DNA of 64,000 nt from positions 62,001-126,000 of the forward strand of contig NZ_LR027602.1 of assembly GCF_900605495.1 (NCBI RefSeq), read 5' to 3'. Numbering within the stretch: position 1 is the first letter of the stretch; each line of letters begins with the position of its first letter. The position numbers and the translations under genes are program-made. The notes beneath the pieces are model-generated. The model saw only the letters and a list, made by a program, of their open reading frames with translations, did no database searches and was not told the origin of the DNA. Of this stretch, positions 1 through 8,438 are shown in pieces. This DNA is from Bacilliculturomica massiliensis (GTDB lineage: Bacteria > Bacillota > Clostridia > Peptostreptococcales > Anaerovoracaceae).

Positions 1-2
1 TG

Positions 3-728
3 ATGGAACAGGTCTGCCGGGAGCTCTGCGGGGAGGACGGCAAAACGGCGTCTGCCACAGGTCAGGAGTGGTATGAGGCGTACAAGGAAAAGGCCATGAG
101 GCGCCTGGAAGAAAAGGGCGAGGCTGAGATGGAAAAGCATATGCCGCAGATGTTTCTCCTGCTCCAGTTCCTAAACGGGCAGTATCCGGACATAGGGGGA
201 GAGACGCGCCTGCCGGATTACTCTTATGAGGGAGACGATCCGGTCCTCAGACTGGTCTATGATACAGAACTTTACCGGGAAAGCAATTACCGGCGCGACG
301 GGGCCTTTCTGGTGCCTGCCGTCCGCCTGCACGGCACGTTTCGGGAAGAAGATAAATTGAAAGTGTTCGCCACGGTCTACGACGCTCTTTATACCGTGTG
401 GGGTGAAGAGGTAAAGGACGCAGGAGGGAGCGTGATACCCGCGGCGATCACCTATGTGGAATCCCCGGACGGTTCCTTCCAGCTGGAATCATATGAAACG
501 GCGGAAGACGGAAATGCGTTTCACAAGTCGATCGAAAGGTTCTGCACTATGCCCGTATCCGGCCGGCGCATCGAAGGGCTCTCTGAAAAAATTCTGGACC
601 ATTACGGCGGCTATGAGGACTTGGCCGAGCTCCAGAGAAACAATCTGATCGACCATTTGAGAAGCTGCGGGATCGAACGCGCATGGCTGATAAACGCCGG
701 GGAGACCGGGGCGGAGCCGCTGTTTTAA
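3..728 (+). CDS. Hypothetical protein, possibly truncated at the window edge
   Basis: I do not recognise the family. The 241-residue reading frame is soluble, acidic and rich in Glu and Tyr, with no signal peptide or membrane segment. The first Met is the third base of the window, so the true start may lie upstream and this may be only the C-terminal part of a longer protein. Codon use resembles the neighbours. The stop is followed within 50 bases by a clear promoter for the next gene, so it probably ends its own transcript. Confidence 0.6.
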   Translation: MEQVCRELCGEDGKTASATGQEWYEAYKEKAMRRLEEKGEAEMEKHMPQMFLLLQFLNGQYPDIGGETRLPDYSYEGDDPVLRLVYDTELYRESNYRRDGAFLVPAVRLHGTFREEDKLKVFATVYDALYTVWGEEVKDAGGSVIPAAITYVESPDGSFQLESYETAEDGNAFHKSIERFCTMPVSGRRIEGLSEKILDHYGGYEDLAELQRNNLIDHLRSCGIERAWLINAGETGAEPLF

Positions 729-774
729 AGAGCGCGGCATTCTTTCTTCTGAACGGCCCATTTTTTCTTGACCC

Positions 775-803
775 TTGAAAAAGAGCGTCTTCTGACCTAA
801 AAT
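775..803 (+). promoter_or_regulatory. Sigma-70-type promoter
   Basis: A -35 TTGAAA at 775-780 and a -10 TAAAAT at 798-803 are separated by exactly 17 bases. They sit about 65 bases before the PNPOx-like gene, giving a predicted leader of roughly 60 bases. Confidence 0.6.
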
Positions 804-868
804 GAATGTATCAGGGAAAGATTCCCTGTGTCCCTTTGCAATACAGATACAGAAAGAGAAGGTGAATC

Positions 869-1363
869 ATGTTTCCTGAGATGATCAAGAAAAAATATGA
901 GTTGTCGGAAGAGGCTGCTGTTGAGCTGCTGAAAAACGGTTGTTATGGAGTGCTCTCCACCCTGTCCCCGGACGGCTACTGTTACGGGGTGCCCCTGCAC
1001 CACGTGCTGATCGGCCGCAGGCTCTATATGCACTGCGCTCCAAAAGACGGGCACAAGCTGGAGGCCATCAGGAATCACCCTCAGGTGTGTTACACGGTGG
1101 TGGACGGCAGGCTCATGCTGCTGGAAGGAAAACGGGACACCCGCTATTCCTCCGTCTGCGTTTTTGGCAAAGCTTTTATGGTAACGGATCGGGAGGAAAA
1201 AGCGGAGGCGCTGACGGCGATCATCGAGAAGTTTGATCCGGTGAGCATGGAGTGGATCCAGAAATACACCCAGGGAAGTATGCCGGTAGGCGTCATCGGT
1301 ATGGACATCGAACATATCAGCGGCAAATCGTCCTTCCTGGAGGGAGACGTGCCGGAGCTTTAA
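869..1363 (+). CDS. Pyridoxamine 5'-phosphate oxidase-like (NimA-type) flavin-binding protein
   Basis: A 164-residue split-barrel protein of the PNPOx-like/NimA type, whose members bind FMN or related cofactors and are often annotated as 5-nitroimidazole resistance proteins or reductases. Family-like features are an N-terminal helix followed by GVLSTLSPDGYCYGVPLHHV (first strands of the barrel), LYMHCAPKDGHKLEAI, a CYTVV strand and a YSSVCVFGKA strand. The length is normal for the family. GAGAAGGTG lies about 6 bases before the ATG. It is a monocistronic gene behind its own promoter and ends 21 bases from the convergent radical SAM gene. The substrate cannot be told from sequence. Confidence 0.8.
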   Translation: MFPEMIKKKYELSEEAAVELLKNGCYGVLSTLSPDGYCYGVPLHHVLIGRRLYMHCAPKDGHKLEAIRNHPQVCYTVVDGRLMLLEGKRDTRYSSVCVFGKAFMVTDREEKAEALTAIIEKFDPVSMEWIQKYTQGSMPVGVIGMDIEHISGKSSFLEGDVPEL

Positions 1364-1384
1364 AAACCAGCGTCCCAAAAGCCA

Positions 1385-2254
1385 TCAGAACATGCGCAGC
1401 TGCTCCCCGGGATCTGCGGCTGGAAATGCGCGCAGGTATTCGAAAATCTCGTTTACATGGTGCATGACGCCGCGGGCCCGGCACTCCCCATGGAAAAGCT
1501 CCATCAGCTTGTCATTATTGTCGCTGATGCATTGGTAGGACAGGCCGTAGCGCCTGATGTATTTTTCCTTCAGGCCGGGGAAGGAGCGGTCCAGCGCGGC
1601 ATAAAAGTATTCCCGGTCGCCTGAACGCATGGTCGTGCCAATGCCAAAGCAGAGGATCCCCTTTACACCGGCCCGGAAACTGTAATCCAGAATGCCCCGC
1701 AGGTTTTCCTCCGTATCGTTGAGGAAGGGCAGTACCGGAGACAGCCACACCACCGTGGGGATCCCGTGACCGCGCAGGGTCGTCAGCGTCTCGAAACGTT
1801 CCTGTGTAGTGCTGACATGAGGCTCCAGGATCCTGCACAGTTCTTCGTCGAAGGTGGTCAGCGTCATCTGGACCACACACTTGGCTTTGCGGTTGATGCG
1901 GCAGAGCAGATCCAGATCCTGCAGAATGCGGCTGGATTTTGTCTGGACGGCGACCCCGAAGCCGTACCGCTCTGCGATCTCAAGGCACCGGCGGGTCAGG
2001 CGCAGGTCTTCTTCGCAGTGCATGTATGGGTCGCACATGGCCCCCGTCCCGATCATACATTTTTTTCGTTTTCTTTGCAGCGCGTCCTCCAAAAGCTGGG
2101 GCGCGTTTTGTTTTACTTCAATGTCTTCAAAATCGTGATCCATCTGATAACAGGAGGACCGGCTGTCGCAGTAGATACATCCGTGGGTGCAGCCGCGATA
2201 TAGATTCATGCCGTTTCCGGCGGATAAAATTCCTTTGGCGTTGACAAAATGCAT
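1385..2254 (-). CDS. Radical SAM protein, SPL/Rv2578c-like
   Basis: Radical SAM enzyme of 289 residues. The cluster-binding motif CTHGCIYCD (CxxxCxxC) lies near residue 28 after GNGMNLYRGC, an arrangement typical of the spore-photoproduct-lyase-like/Rv2578c group. ILQDLDLL and a TTFDEEL strand fit the rest of the barrel. Function is unknown for most of this group. An upstream in-frame Met (2353) would add 33 residues that do not match the usual start; the ATG at 2254 begins MHFVNAKGIL, the usual family start, with AAAGGA upstream. The gene is convergent with the PNPOx-like gene and divergent from the NIF3-led operon. Confidence 0.8.
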   Translation of the reverse strand: MHFVNAKGILSAGNGMNLYRGCTHGCIYCDSRSSCYQMDHDFEDIEVKQNAPQLLEDALQRKRKKCMIGTGAMCDPYMHCEEDLRLTRRCLEIAERYGFGVAVQTKSSRILQDLDLLCRINRKAKCVVQMTLTTFDEELCRILEPHVSTTQERFETLTTLRGHGIPTVVWLSPVLPFLNDTEENLRGILDYSFRAGVKGILCFGIGTTMRSGDREYFYAALDRSFPGLKEKYIRRYGLSYQCISDNNDKLMELFHGECRARGVMHHVNEIFEYLRAFPAADPGEQLRMF

Positions 2255-2405
2255 CGGTTCATCTGATCCTTTCAGCGAATGATATTCTATTAAAGATATT
2301 CTATCACGCAAAACATGACGACAGTATGTCATATTTATGATCTGCGTCAGCATGAATTTTTTTACTATTTAAAAATAGAATTTTTATAATATTGTAAGAA
2401 TTGCA

Positions 2406-2434
2406 TTGCAACTATATTAAGCTCGTGTTACAAT
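2406..2434 (+). promoter_or_regulatory. Sigma-70-type promoter of the NIF3-IadA-Dpp operon
   Basis: TTGCAA at 2406-2411 and TACAAT at 2429-2434 with a 17-base spacer, in an AT-rich stretch. It is the only good promoter seen in front of the first long operon. Confidence 0.6.
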
Positions 2435-2448
2435 TTATAAAATTACAA

Positions 2449-2470
2449 AATTAAAGTGAACGCTTTAATT
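2449..2470. promoter_or_regulatory. Inverted repeat just after the predicted transcription start
   Basis: AATTAAAG (2449-2456) and CTTTAATT (2463-2470) are perfect complements around TGAACG. The position, 15-36 bases past the -10 box, fits an operator, possibly for the RpiR regulator encoded in the same operon. No protein assignment can be made from sequence. Confidence 0.4.
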
Positions 2471-2495
2471 TATATCAAAAAACGAGGTAAATACA

Positions 2496-3302
2496 ATGAT
2501 TGGAAAAACGGCTGCAAAAAAGGTCTGCGACGAGCTGAATTCTTATTTTCATCCCGGGGATTATGACGATCCGGCGCAGAACGGCCTTCTGGTGGATTTT
2601 GCCCAGGAGATAGAAAAGGTCTACACGGCCACTTTTGCAGGATCCGAAGTCCTTGGCCAGCTGCGGGCCCGAGGCGCGTGCGACTGTCTGCTTTTCACCC
2701 ATCATCCGCGCTCTCAGCGTGAGGAGGGCCGGGAACCGCGGTCATTCTCAGAAGAAGAGCTGGCTTACATGAAGGAAAACAGGATCAGTCATTTCAGCCT
2801 TCACCTTCCGCTGGATCAGACCGGGCCCTATTCGCCCGGCGTTAGCCTGGCCAGAGCCATCGGCGCTACGCCGTACAATGTATTTTACGAGGAGAACGGC
2901 GCTGTCATGGGACTTTTCTGTACGGGTCCCTGGCGCACCGTCCATGACATAAGGCAGACGGCGGAGCGTACCCTGGGACACCCGTGCAGTCTTTACCAAT
3001 ACGGGGATGCTGCGCTGCAGGACGGAAAGATCGCCATCATGGCCGGCGGGGCCGGCGAGACGGACATTTTTCCGCTGCTTCACAGGGAGGGCATCCGGCT
3101 CTTTTTTACAGGAGTGACGTCCCCGTCTGTGGACTGGTTCACTTCTTCCCACGCAGTGGCGCGGTCCCAGGAGATCAGCCTGATGGGGGGTACTCATTAC
3201 TCCACGGAAAAGTTTGCGCCCATGGCCATGTGCAGATACTTTGAAGAGAGAGGGCTGCCGGCGGAATTCATCGAAGAGACGCCGGTCTTTTCCGAGCTTT
3301 AG
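2496..3302 (+). CDS. NIF3-like dinuclear metal centre protein
   Basis: A 268-residue NIF3/YbgI-family protein. These form hexamers with a two-metal site per subunit; the substrate is uncertain, with GTP cyclohydrolase I type 2 a frequent but poorly supported label. Motifs in order are DDPAQNGLL near residue 24, the metal-ligand pattern FTHHPR near residue 67, FSLHLPLD near residue 100, and the C-terminal metal-binding GGTHYSTEKFA near residue 231. It is the first gene of the operon that carries IadA and the dipeptide transporter. NIF3 proteins sit near peptide or cell-wall genes in several genomes, so a hydrolytic role here is possible but inferred. Confidence 0.85.
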   Translation: MIGKTAAKKVCDELNSYFHPGDYDDPAQNGLLVDFAQEIEKVYTATFAGSEVLGQLRARGACDCLLFTHHPRSQREEGREPRSFSEEELAYMKENRISHFSLHLPLDQTGPYSPGVSLARAIGATPYNVFYEENGAVMGLFCTGPWRTVHDIRQTAERTLGHPCSLYQYGDAALQDGKIAIMAGGAGETDIFPLLHREGIRLFFTGVTSPSVDWFTSSHAVARSQEISLMGGTHYSTEKFAPMAMCRYFEERGLPAEFIEETPVFSEL

Positions 3303-3431
3303 GGGGAAAGGCGGGCCTGCCTCCGGACGGGATGTGGAAAGGTTTATTTGAAAGGGTAACGTGCCGGTGCGCGGACAAGACAGAGATCACCGCGGCCGGC
3401 TTCACGCAAAACAGAAAAAAGGGAGGGGAAC

Positions 3432-4361
3432 GTGGACGTAATCACTGCAATCAGCGAACTTCTGCCGGAATTGAGCCGGACGCAGCAGCGGATCGCGAAG
3501 TTTATCATCGGTAATCCCGATGCAGTCTGCTTTTATACATTAAAAACATTTTCAAAGACGGTGAACGCTTCAGAAGCCACGATCCTGGGGTTCTGCGCCA
3601 AGACGGAATACAAGACCTTCGCGGGCGTGAGAGACGCGCTGAAGGAGTATCTGCAGAGGCGTCTGTTCTGGAATGACAAGCTGGAGATGTCGGCGGACCA
3701 GTACAGCGCTGATGAAAGCACGTTCAACAGTCTGAAAAAACTGCACGCGGAGAGCGTGGAGGAGACGCTGGACCAGCTGAACTACAGAGCGCTGGAGGCC
3801 TTTGTGGAGGCGCTGGACAACGCGGGGCGCATCTATATCGCCGGTCACGGCGTTTCCCGCACCATCGCCAAATTTTACGAAGATAAGCTGGGGGACACGG
3901 GAGCGGACGCGGTGCTGGTGGATGTGACGGATTACGGCGCCGTGCTCAAAGCTCTGGCGCACTACAGGCAGGAAGACGTCTTTATTCTCATCACGCTGCC
4001 GTTTTATTCGGCTCAGACCGTGGCCATCGGCGAATATCTGGACAGCGTAGGGGCCACGGTGCTGGCTGTTACGGACAAGATCACCTCGCCCATCGTAAAA
4101 AACGCCAGGGCCACGCTGCTGTGCAGGTCTGACGCTCTGGTGTTTCACAATTCGGTGGCTTCCTGCGTCGCGCTGGCGGACATCCTTTCTTCCATGCTGA
4201 TCCTGAAGGACAAGGAGCGGTTCCGCAATTACAACGAGAAGACGAAAGAGATCGAGGGATATTTCAGAAGTCAGGCGATCCCGGCCTACACCAACGAATA
4301 TTTTTATACAGATCTATCTGGCCTTGGGCCTGAAATAAAGGAGGAGAATAGATGTATTTAA
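3432..4361 (+). CDS. MurR/RpiR-family transcriptional regulator
   Basis: A 309-residue regulator with the two-domain MurR/RpiR layout. An N-terminal helix-turn-helix (residues 1-80; LSRTQQRIAKFIIGNPDAVC and SEATILGFCAKTEYKTFAGV) is followed by a SIS domain from about residue 125 (GRIYIAGHGVSRTIAKFYEDKL, LITLPFYSAQTVAIGEYL), which usually senses a phosphosugar or similar ligand. Translation starts at GTG 3432 after GGGAGGGGAAC. The gene ends 10 bases inside iadA, so the two are translationally coupled. It probably controls this peptide operon; the effector is unknown and need not be a sugar phosphate. Confidence 0.88.
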   Translation: MDVITAISELLPELSRTQQRIAKFIIGNPDAVCFYTLKTFSKTVNASEATILGFCAKTEYKTFAGVRDALKEYLQRRLFWNDKLEMSADQYSADESTFNSLKKLHAESVEETLDQLNYRALEAFVEALDNAGRIYIAGHGVSRTIAKFYEDKLGDTGADAVLVDVTDYGAVLKALAHYRQEDVFILITLPFYSAQTVAIGEYLDSVGATVLAVTDKITSPIVKNARATLLCRSDALVFHNSVASCVALADILSSMLILKDKERFRNYNEKTKEIEGYFRSQAIPAYTNEYFYTDLSGLGPEIKEENRCI

Positions 4362-5506
4362 TTCGAAATGTTGCGGTGTACGATCCGGCGCCGCGGGGCG
4401 TGCAGGACATACTGATCATCAACGGCGGGATCGCCGCCGTGGGAAGTCATCTGGACCCGCAGATACCAGGGATCCGGGAGATCGACGGAACGGGAAAGAC
4501 AGCTGTCCCCGGCTTTGTGGATCAGCATGTGCACGTGACCGGCGGCGGAGGGGAGGGTGGTTTTCACTCCCGGACGCCGGAACTGATGCTTTCCAGCGTG
4601 ATCAAAGCCGGCGTCACTACGCTGGTGGGGGTCCTGGGTACAGACAGCTTTACCCGCAGTGTGGAAAATCTGGTGGCGAAGACCAAAGCGCTTAAAAATG
4701 AAGGGATCACGGCCTTCTGTCTGACAGGCGCATACGCCTATCCGCCGGTGACGGTCACCGGTTCTGTGGCAAAGGATATCGTGTACATCGACGAGATCAT
4801 CGGATGTAAGCTGGCTACGTCGGACCACCGCTGTTCCCGTCCCACCAAAGAGGAGATCATTCGGCTGGCTTCCGATATCCGCATGGCGGCCCTTGTTTCC
4901 GGCAAGCCCGGCGTGCTGCACATCCACCTGGGAGGGATCGGCCGCAAGCTGGCGGAGATCATGGAGATCGTAAAAGAGGCGGAGATCCCCATCACGCATT
5001 TCCGGCCCACGCACATGGACAATCATCTGGAAGAAGCGGTCCAGTTTATGCAGATGGGAGGCTGGTCCGATTTCACAGCGGAGCCCGATAAGGCCGGGGA
5101 TCTGTACGATGTGATCAACAAAGCGGGGATCCAGCGAATGACGGTGAGCTCGGACTCCAACGGCAGCATCCCTGTGTGGAACGACAAGCGGGAGATCATC
5201 GACGTGAAGGTAGGCGGCATGGAACCGCTCTACGAAGTGATCCGCAATCTCATCGTGGACTACGGCGTACCCATGGAGACCGCGATCTCGCTGATCACCG
5301 CCAATGTGGCGAAGGCCCTGAATCTGTATCCGGCAAAAGGCGCTCTGCTGCCGGGAAGCGACGGGGACATGGTGCTGCTGGACGGGGATCTGCGGGTGGA
5401 CAGCGTGTTTGCCAAGGGAAGATTGATGATGCTGGATAAAAAGCTGAAGGCAAAGGGCGCTTTTGAAGAGATCGCGCTTGATGTGGAGGAAGGAAGACAT
5501 GTATAA
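4352..5506 (+). CDS. iadA: Isoaspartyl dipeptidase (beta-aspartyl-peptidase)
   Basis: Metal-dependent amidohydrolase (peptidase M38) that cleaves beta-aspartyl dipeptides arising when Asn/Asp residues in proteins isomerise. The 384 residues are the normal length. H59 and H61 of QHVHVTGGGGEGG are the first metal ligands and substrate loop. TGAYAYPPVTVTGS (near 124) matches the substrate Tyr region, and SSDSNGS near residue 268 carries the catalytic Asp. A C-terminal DGDMVLLDGDLRVDSVFAKG strand closes the small beta domain. The gene overlaps the RpiR regulator upstream by 10 bases and the permease downstream by 8. No signal peptide is present, so hydrolysis would be cytoplasmic after import by the adjacent transporter. 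Confidence 0.93.
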   Translation: MYLIRNVAVYDPAPRGVQDILIINGGIAAVGSHLDPQIPGIREIDGTGKTAVPGFVDQHVHVTGGGGEGGFHSRTPELMLSSVIKAGVTTLVGVLGTDSFTRSVENLVAKTKALKNEGITAFCLTGAYAYPPVTVTGSVAKDIVYIDEIIGCKLATSDHRCSRPTKEEIIRLASDIRMAALVSGKPGVLHIHLGGIGRKLAEIMEIVKEAEIPITHFRPTHMDNHLEEAVQFMQMGGWSDFTAEPDKAGDLYDVINKAGIQRMTVSSDSNGSIPVWNDKREIIDVKVGGMEPLYEVIRNLIVDYGVPMETAISLITANVAKALNLYPAKGALLPGSDGDMVLLDGDLRVDSVFAKGRLMMLDKKLKAKGAFEEIALDVEEGRHV

Positions 5507-6443
5507 ATATGTGCTGAAACGGCTGTTGATGATGATCCCGGTTTTGATCGGCGTTTCGTTTCTGGTATTTTTCATTCTGGCTGTCTCCCCTGGAGATCCT
5601 GCGAGAATGATCCTGGGCGAACAGGCCACGCAGGAGAGCGTGGACGCTCTGCGGGATGAAATGGGCCTGGACGATCCTGTCCTCGTGCGCTACGCACATT
5701 ATATGGGGGATGTTCTCCACGGGGACCTGGGCACTTCCTACAAGACGAAGCTGGACGTGCTGATGCAGGTGCTGGATCGTTTTCCCAACACGCTGATCCT
5801 GTCCGTGGCGGGCATTCTGGTGGCTCTGGTCATCGGCGTACCCATAGGGATCCTGTCGGCCAAGCGCCAATACAGCTGGGTGGACAATCTCACCACGGTG
5901 CTGGGACTGGTGGGGGTAGCCATGCCAAATTTCTGGCTGGGCCTGCTGCTGGTCATGCTGTTCTCGCTCCATCTGGGCTGGCTCCCGTCTTCGGGTATGG
6001 GAGAGGGTCTGGTTCCGATGATCAAGAGTCTGATCCTGCCGGCGCTGACGCTGGGCACCGGGTGTGCGGCAAGCATCATGCGGATGACGCGGTCCAGCAT
6101 GCTGGAAGCCATGCGGCAGGACTATATCGACACGGCCCGTTCCAAGGGGCTGAAGGAAAGCTACATAACAAAGTATCACATGTTTAAAAACGCGCTGATC
6201 CCCATTATTACCGTTATCGGGCTGCAGTTCGGCATGCTGCTTGGGGGAGCCGCTCTGACGGAGACGATCTTCGCCTGGCCGGGGCTGGGCCGTTTCATGA
6301 TCGAGTCCATTAAATCGAAAGACATGCCCATGGTGCTTGGTTCTGCCATGTTTCTCGCGGTAATGTACTCCGTGGTTAACCTGATCGTGGATATTTTATA
6401 TGCATATGCCGACCCGCGTATCAAAGCGCAGTATAAACATTAG
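5499..6443 (+). CDS. Dipeptide/oligopeptide ABC transporter permease (DppB type)
   Basis: Inner-membrane subunit of 314 residues with the N-terminal segment MYKYVLKRLLMMIPVLIGVS, the SPGDPARMILGEQA loop typical of DppB/OppB, and about six membrane segments. The ATPase-contact (EAA) loop is YIDTARSKGLKESYITKYHM. The ATG at 5499 is chosen over an in-frame Met at 5463 because GAGGAAGGA sits just ahead of it and the protein then begins at the family start. It overlaps iadA by 8 bases, so transporter and dipeptidase are coupled. Confidence 0.92.
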   Translation: MYKYVLKRLLMMIPVLIGVSFLVFFILAVSPGDPARMILGEQATQESVDALRDEMGLDDPVLVRYAHYMGDVLHGDLGTSYKTKLDVLMQVLDRFPNTLILSVAGILVALVIGVPIGILSAKRQYSWVDNLTTVLGLVGVAMPNFWLGLLLVMLFSLHLGWLPSSGMGEGLVPMIKSLILPALTLGTGCAASIMRMTRSSMLEAMRQDYIDTARSKGLKESYITKYHMFKNALIPIITVIGLQFGMLLGGAALTETIFAWPGLGRFMIESIKSKDMPMVLGSAMFLAVMYSVVNLIVDILYAYADPRIKAQYKH

Positions 6444-6454
6444 GAGGAGCAGAC

Positions 6455-7378
6455 ATGACGAGCAAAGAACTTGTACAAAGCAAAGAACTTGTACAGAACA
6501 GTGAGATTATGCGCCGCTCCCTCTGGATGGACGCGTGGAGACGTTTCAAGAAAAATAAAATGGCTGTCTGCAGCCTGGTGTTTTTAATGATCCTGGTGCT
6601 GATCGGTCTCAGCACGATCGTCATCGACATCGCCACGGACAATGCGATCTACGACTCCCTGATCATCAAGCAGGACCTGACGGACCGCTTCGGTGAACCC
6701 AGCGGCGCGCATATTCTGGGACTGGACGAATTTGGAAGAGATATTCTGCTCCGCATCTTATGGGGAACCAGATATTCTCTCTTCATGAGCGCGGCGGCCA
6801 TCGTGGCGGCGGCCATGGTGGGGACCATCATCGGGGCGATCTCAGGATATTACAGCGGCATTGTGGACAATGTGATCATGCGTCTGATGGACGTGGTGCT
6901 GGCGCTGCCGTACATGCTGCTGGCCATCGCTATCGTGGCGGCTTTGGGGCCGGGTCTGGTCAATGTGCTGATCTCCATTGCCATCGGCTATGTTCCGGAA
7001 TTCGCCCGCATTATCAGAGCTTCCGTTCTGTCGGTGCGCGAGAGGGAATTTATCGAGGCGGCGAAGGCGCTGGGCGCTTCCGACCGGGTGATCATTTTCA
7101 ACCAGATCCTGCCCAATGTGCTGGCTCCGCTGATCGTGCAGATCACCATGGCTATGGCGGGAGCTATCCTGTCCATCGCCGGCCTTTCTTTCCTGGGACT
7201 GGGCATTCAGCCGCCGCTTCCTGAATGGGGCGCTATGCTGACCAACGCGCGGGCCTACATCCGCGACGCCTGGCACATCACGGCCTTCCCGGGACTCATG
7301 ATCCTCCTGACCATACTGGCGCTCAACATCGTGGGAGACGGGCTGCGCGACGCGCTCGATCCGAAGCTGAAAAATTAG
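6455..7378 (+). CDS. Dipeptide/oligopeptide ABC transporter permease (DppC type)
   Basis: Second membrane subunit, 307 residues. It has a cytoplasmic N-terminal tail, a first membrane helix near residues 35-55, the DppC-type loop HILGLDEFGRDILLRILWGT, and four to five further helices. The EAA loop is EFIEAAKALGASDRVIIFNQ. The tail carries a perfect tandem hexapeptide SKELVQ-SKELVQ, encoded by an 18-base direct duplication at 6461-6496. AGGAGGAG precedes the ATG. It would pair with the preceding DppB-type subunit. Confidence 0.92.
   Translation: MTSKELVQSKELVQNSEIMRRSLWMDAWRRFKKNKMAVCSLVFLMILVLIGLSTIVIDIATDNAIYDSLIIKQDLTDRFGEPSGAHILGLDEFGRDILLRILWGTRYSLFMSAAAIVAAAMVGTIIGAISGYYSGIVDNVIMRLMDVVLALPYMLLAIAIVAALGPGLVNVLISIAIGYVPEFARIIRASVLSVREREFIEAAKALGASDRVIIFNQILPNVLAPLIVQITMAMAGAILSIAGLSFLGLGIQPPLPEWGAMLTNARAYIRDAWHITAFPGLMILLTILALNIVGDGLRDALDPKLKN
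6461..6496 (+). repeat. 18-base tandem duplication in the DppC-type gene
   Basis: Two adjacent copies of an 18-base unit (6461-6478 and 6479-6496) differ only in the last base. The duplication keeps frame and repeats six residues right after the start of the permease, where families usually vary, so it is probably neutral. Confidence 0.85.
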
Positions 7379-7434
7379 TGTGCCGACCCGTTTTGTGAGC
7401 GGGACAGTACGCTAGGTAAATAGAAAAGGAACGG

Positions 7435-8433
7435 ATGAATGCGATGGATAATATTTTAGAAATCAAAGACCTGGTGGTGCGCTACGAGACGGAGGACGGC
7501 CTGGTCAAAGCGGTAAACTCAGTCAATCTGGCGCTGAAGCAGGGCGCTTCCGTGGGACTGGTGGGCGAGACCGGAGCGGGGAAGACCACCCTGGCCAAGT
7601 CCGTAATGCGGCTGATCCAGTGGCCGCCGGGGCGGATCATATCCGGCGAGATCCTGTTTGAGGGCAAAGATCTGGTCTCACTCACACAGGAGCAGATGTA
7701 CAATATCCGCGGCAAAGAGATCTCCATGATCTTTCAGGATCCGATGACCGCGCTGAACCCGGTCATGACCGTGGGAAAACAGATCGCAGAGGTGATCGGC
7801 GTACACGAGGCGCATCTGGATGAAGAAGGCACGAAAAAGAAGATGGAAGAAATGCTGCAGATGGTAGGGATCGACCCTCAGCGTGCAGAGGAATACCCTC
7901 ATCAGTTTTCCGGAGGCATGAAGCAGAGAGTCGTCATCGCCATCGCGCTGGCCTGCAATCCCAAGCTGCTCATCGCCGACGAGCCCACCACGGCGCTGGA
8001 CGTCACGATCCAGGCTCAGGTGCTGGAGCTCATACGGAATCTGCGGGATAAACTGGGAACATCCCTTCTGCTCATCACCCACGATCTTGGGGTGGTGGCG
8101 CAGAACTGCGAATATGTGGCGATCATGTATGCAGGAGAGATCGTGGAATACGGAGAGCTGCGGGATGTGTTCCACCGGGGCGCTCACCCCTACACGAAAG
8201 GACTGTTTGACTCCATTCCGAAACTGACGGAAAAGGTGGACCGGCTGAGACCCATCGAGGGTATGATGCCGGATCCGGCCAATCTGCCGGAAGGCTGCAA
8301 ATTCCATCCACGGTGTCAGTACGCCACGCCGGAGTGCGGACAGGTGCAGCCGCCGGAGGTGGATCTGGGAGGCGGACACATCGTCAGGTGCATGCGCTAT
8401 AGCGGCGGGAAACCGATTCAGAGTGGAGAGTGA
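7435..8433 (+). CDS. Dipeptide ABC transporter ATP-binding protein (DppD type)
   Basis: ATPase of 332 residues. Walker A is GETGAGKTT (Thr in place of the usual Ser after GE), the Q-loop is [12 protein letters not shown], the signature is FSGGMKQRV, Walker B is [12 protein letters not shown] and the H-switch is [10 protein letters not shown]. The C-terminal oligopeptide-transporter extension contains [17 protein letters not shown], a Cys-rich motif typical of DppD/OppD. GAAAAGGA stands before ATG 7435; a second in-frame ATG follows at 7444. It would work as a heterodimer with the next gene product. Confidence 0.92.
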   Translation: MNAMDNILEIKDLVVRYETEDGLVKAVNSVNLALKQGASVGLVGETGAGKTTLAKSVMRLIQWPPGRIISGEILFEGKDLVSLTQEQMYNIRGKEISMIFQDPMTALNPVMTVGKQIAEVIGVHEAHLDEEGTKKKMEEMLQMVGIDPQRAEEYPHQFSGGMKQRVVIAIALACNPKLLIADEPTTALDVTIQAQVLELIRNLRDKLGTSLLLITHDLGVVAQNCEYVAIMYAGEIVEYGELRDVFHRGAHPYTKGLFDSIPKLTEKVDRLRPIEGMMPDPANLPEGCKFHPRCQYATPECGQVQPPEVDLGGGHIVRCMRYSGGKPIQSGE

Positions 8434-8438
8434 TAAAA

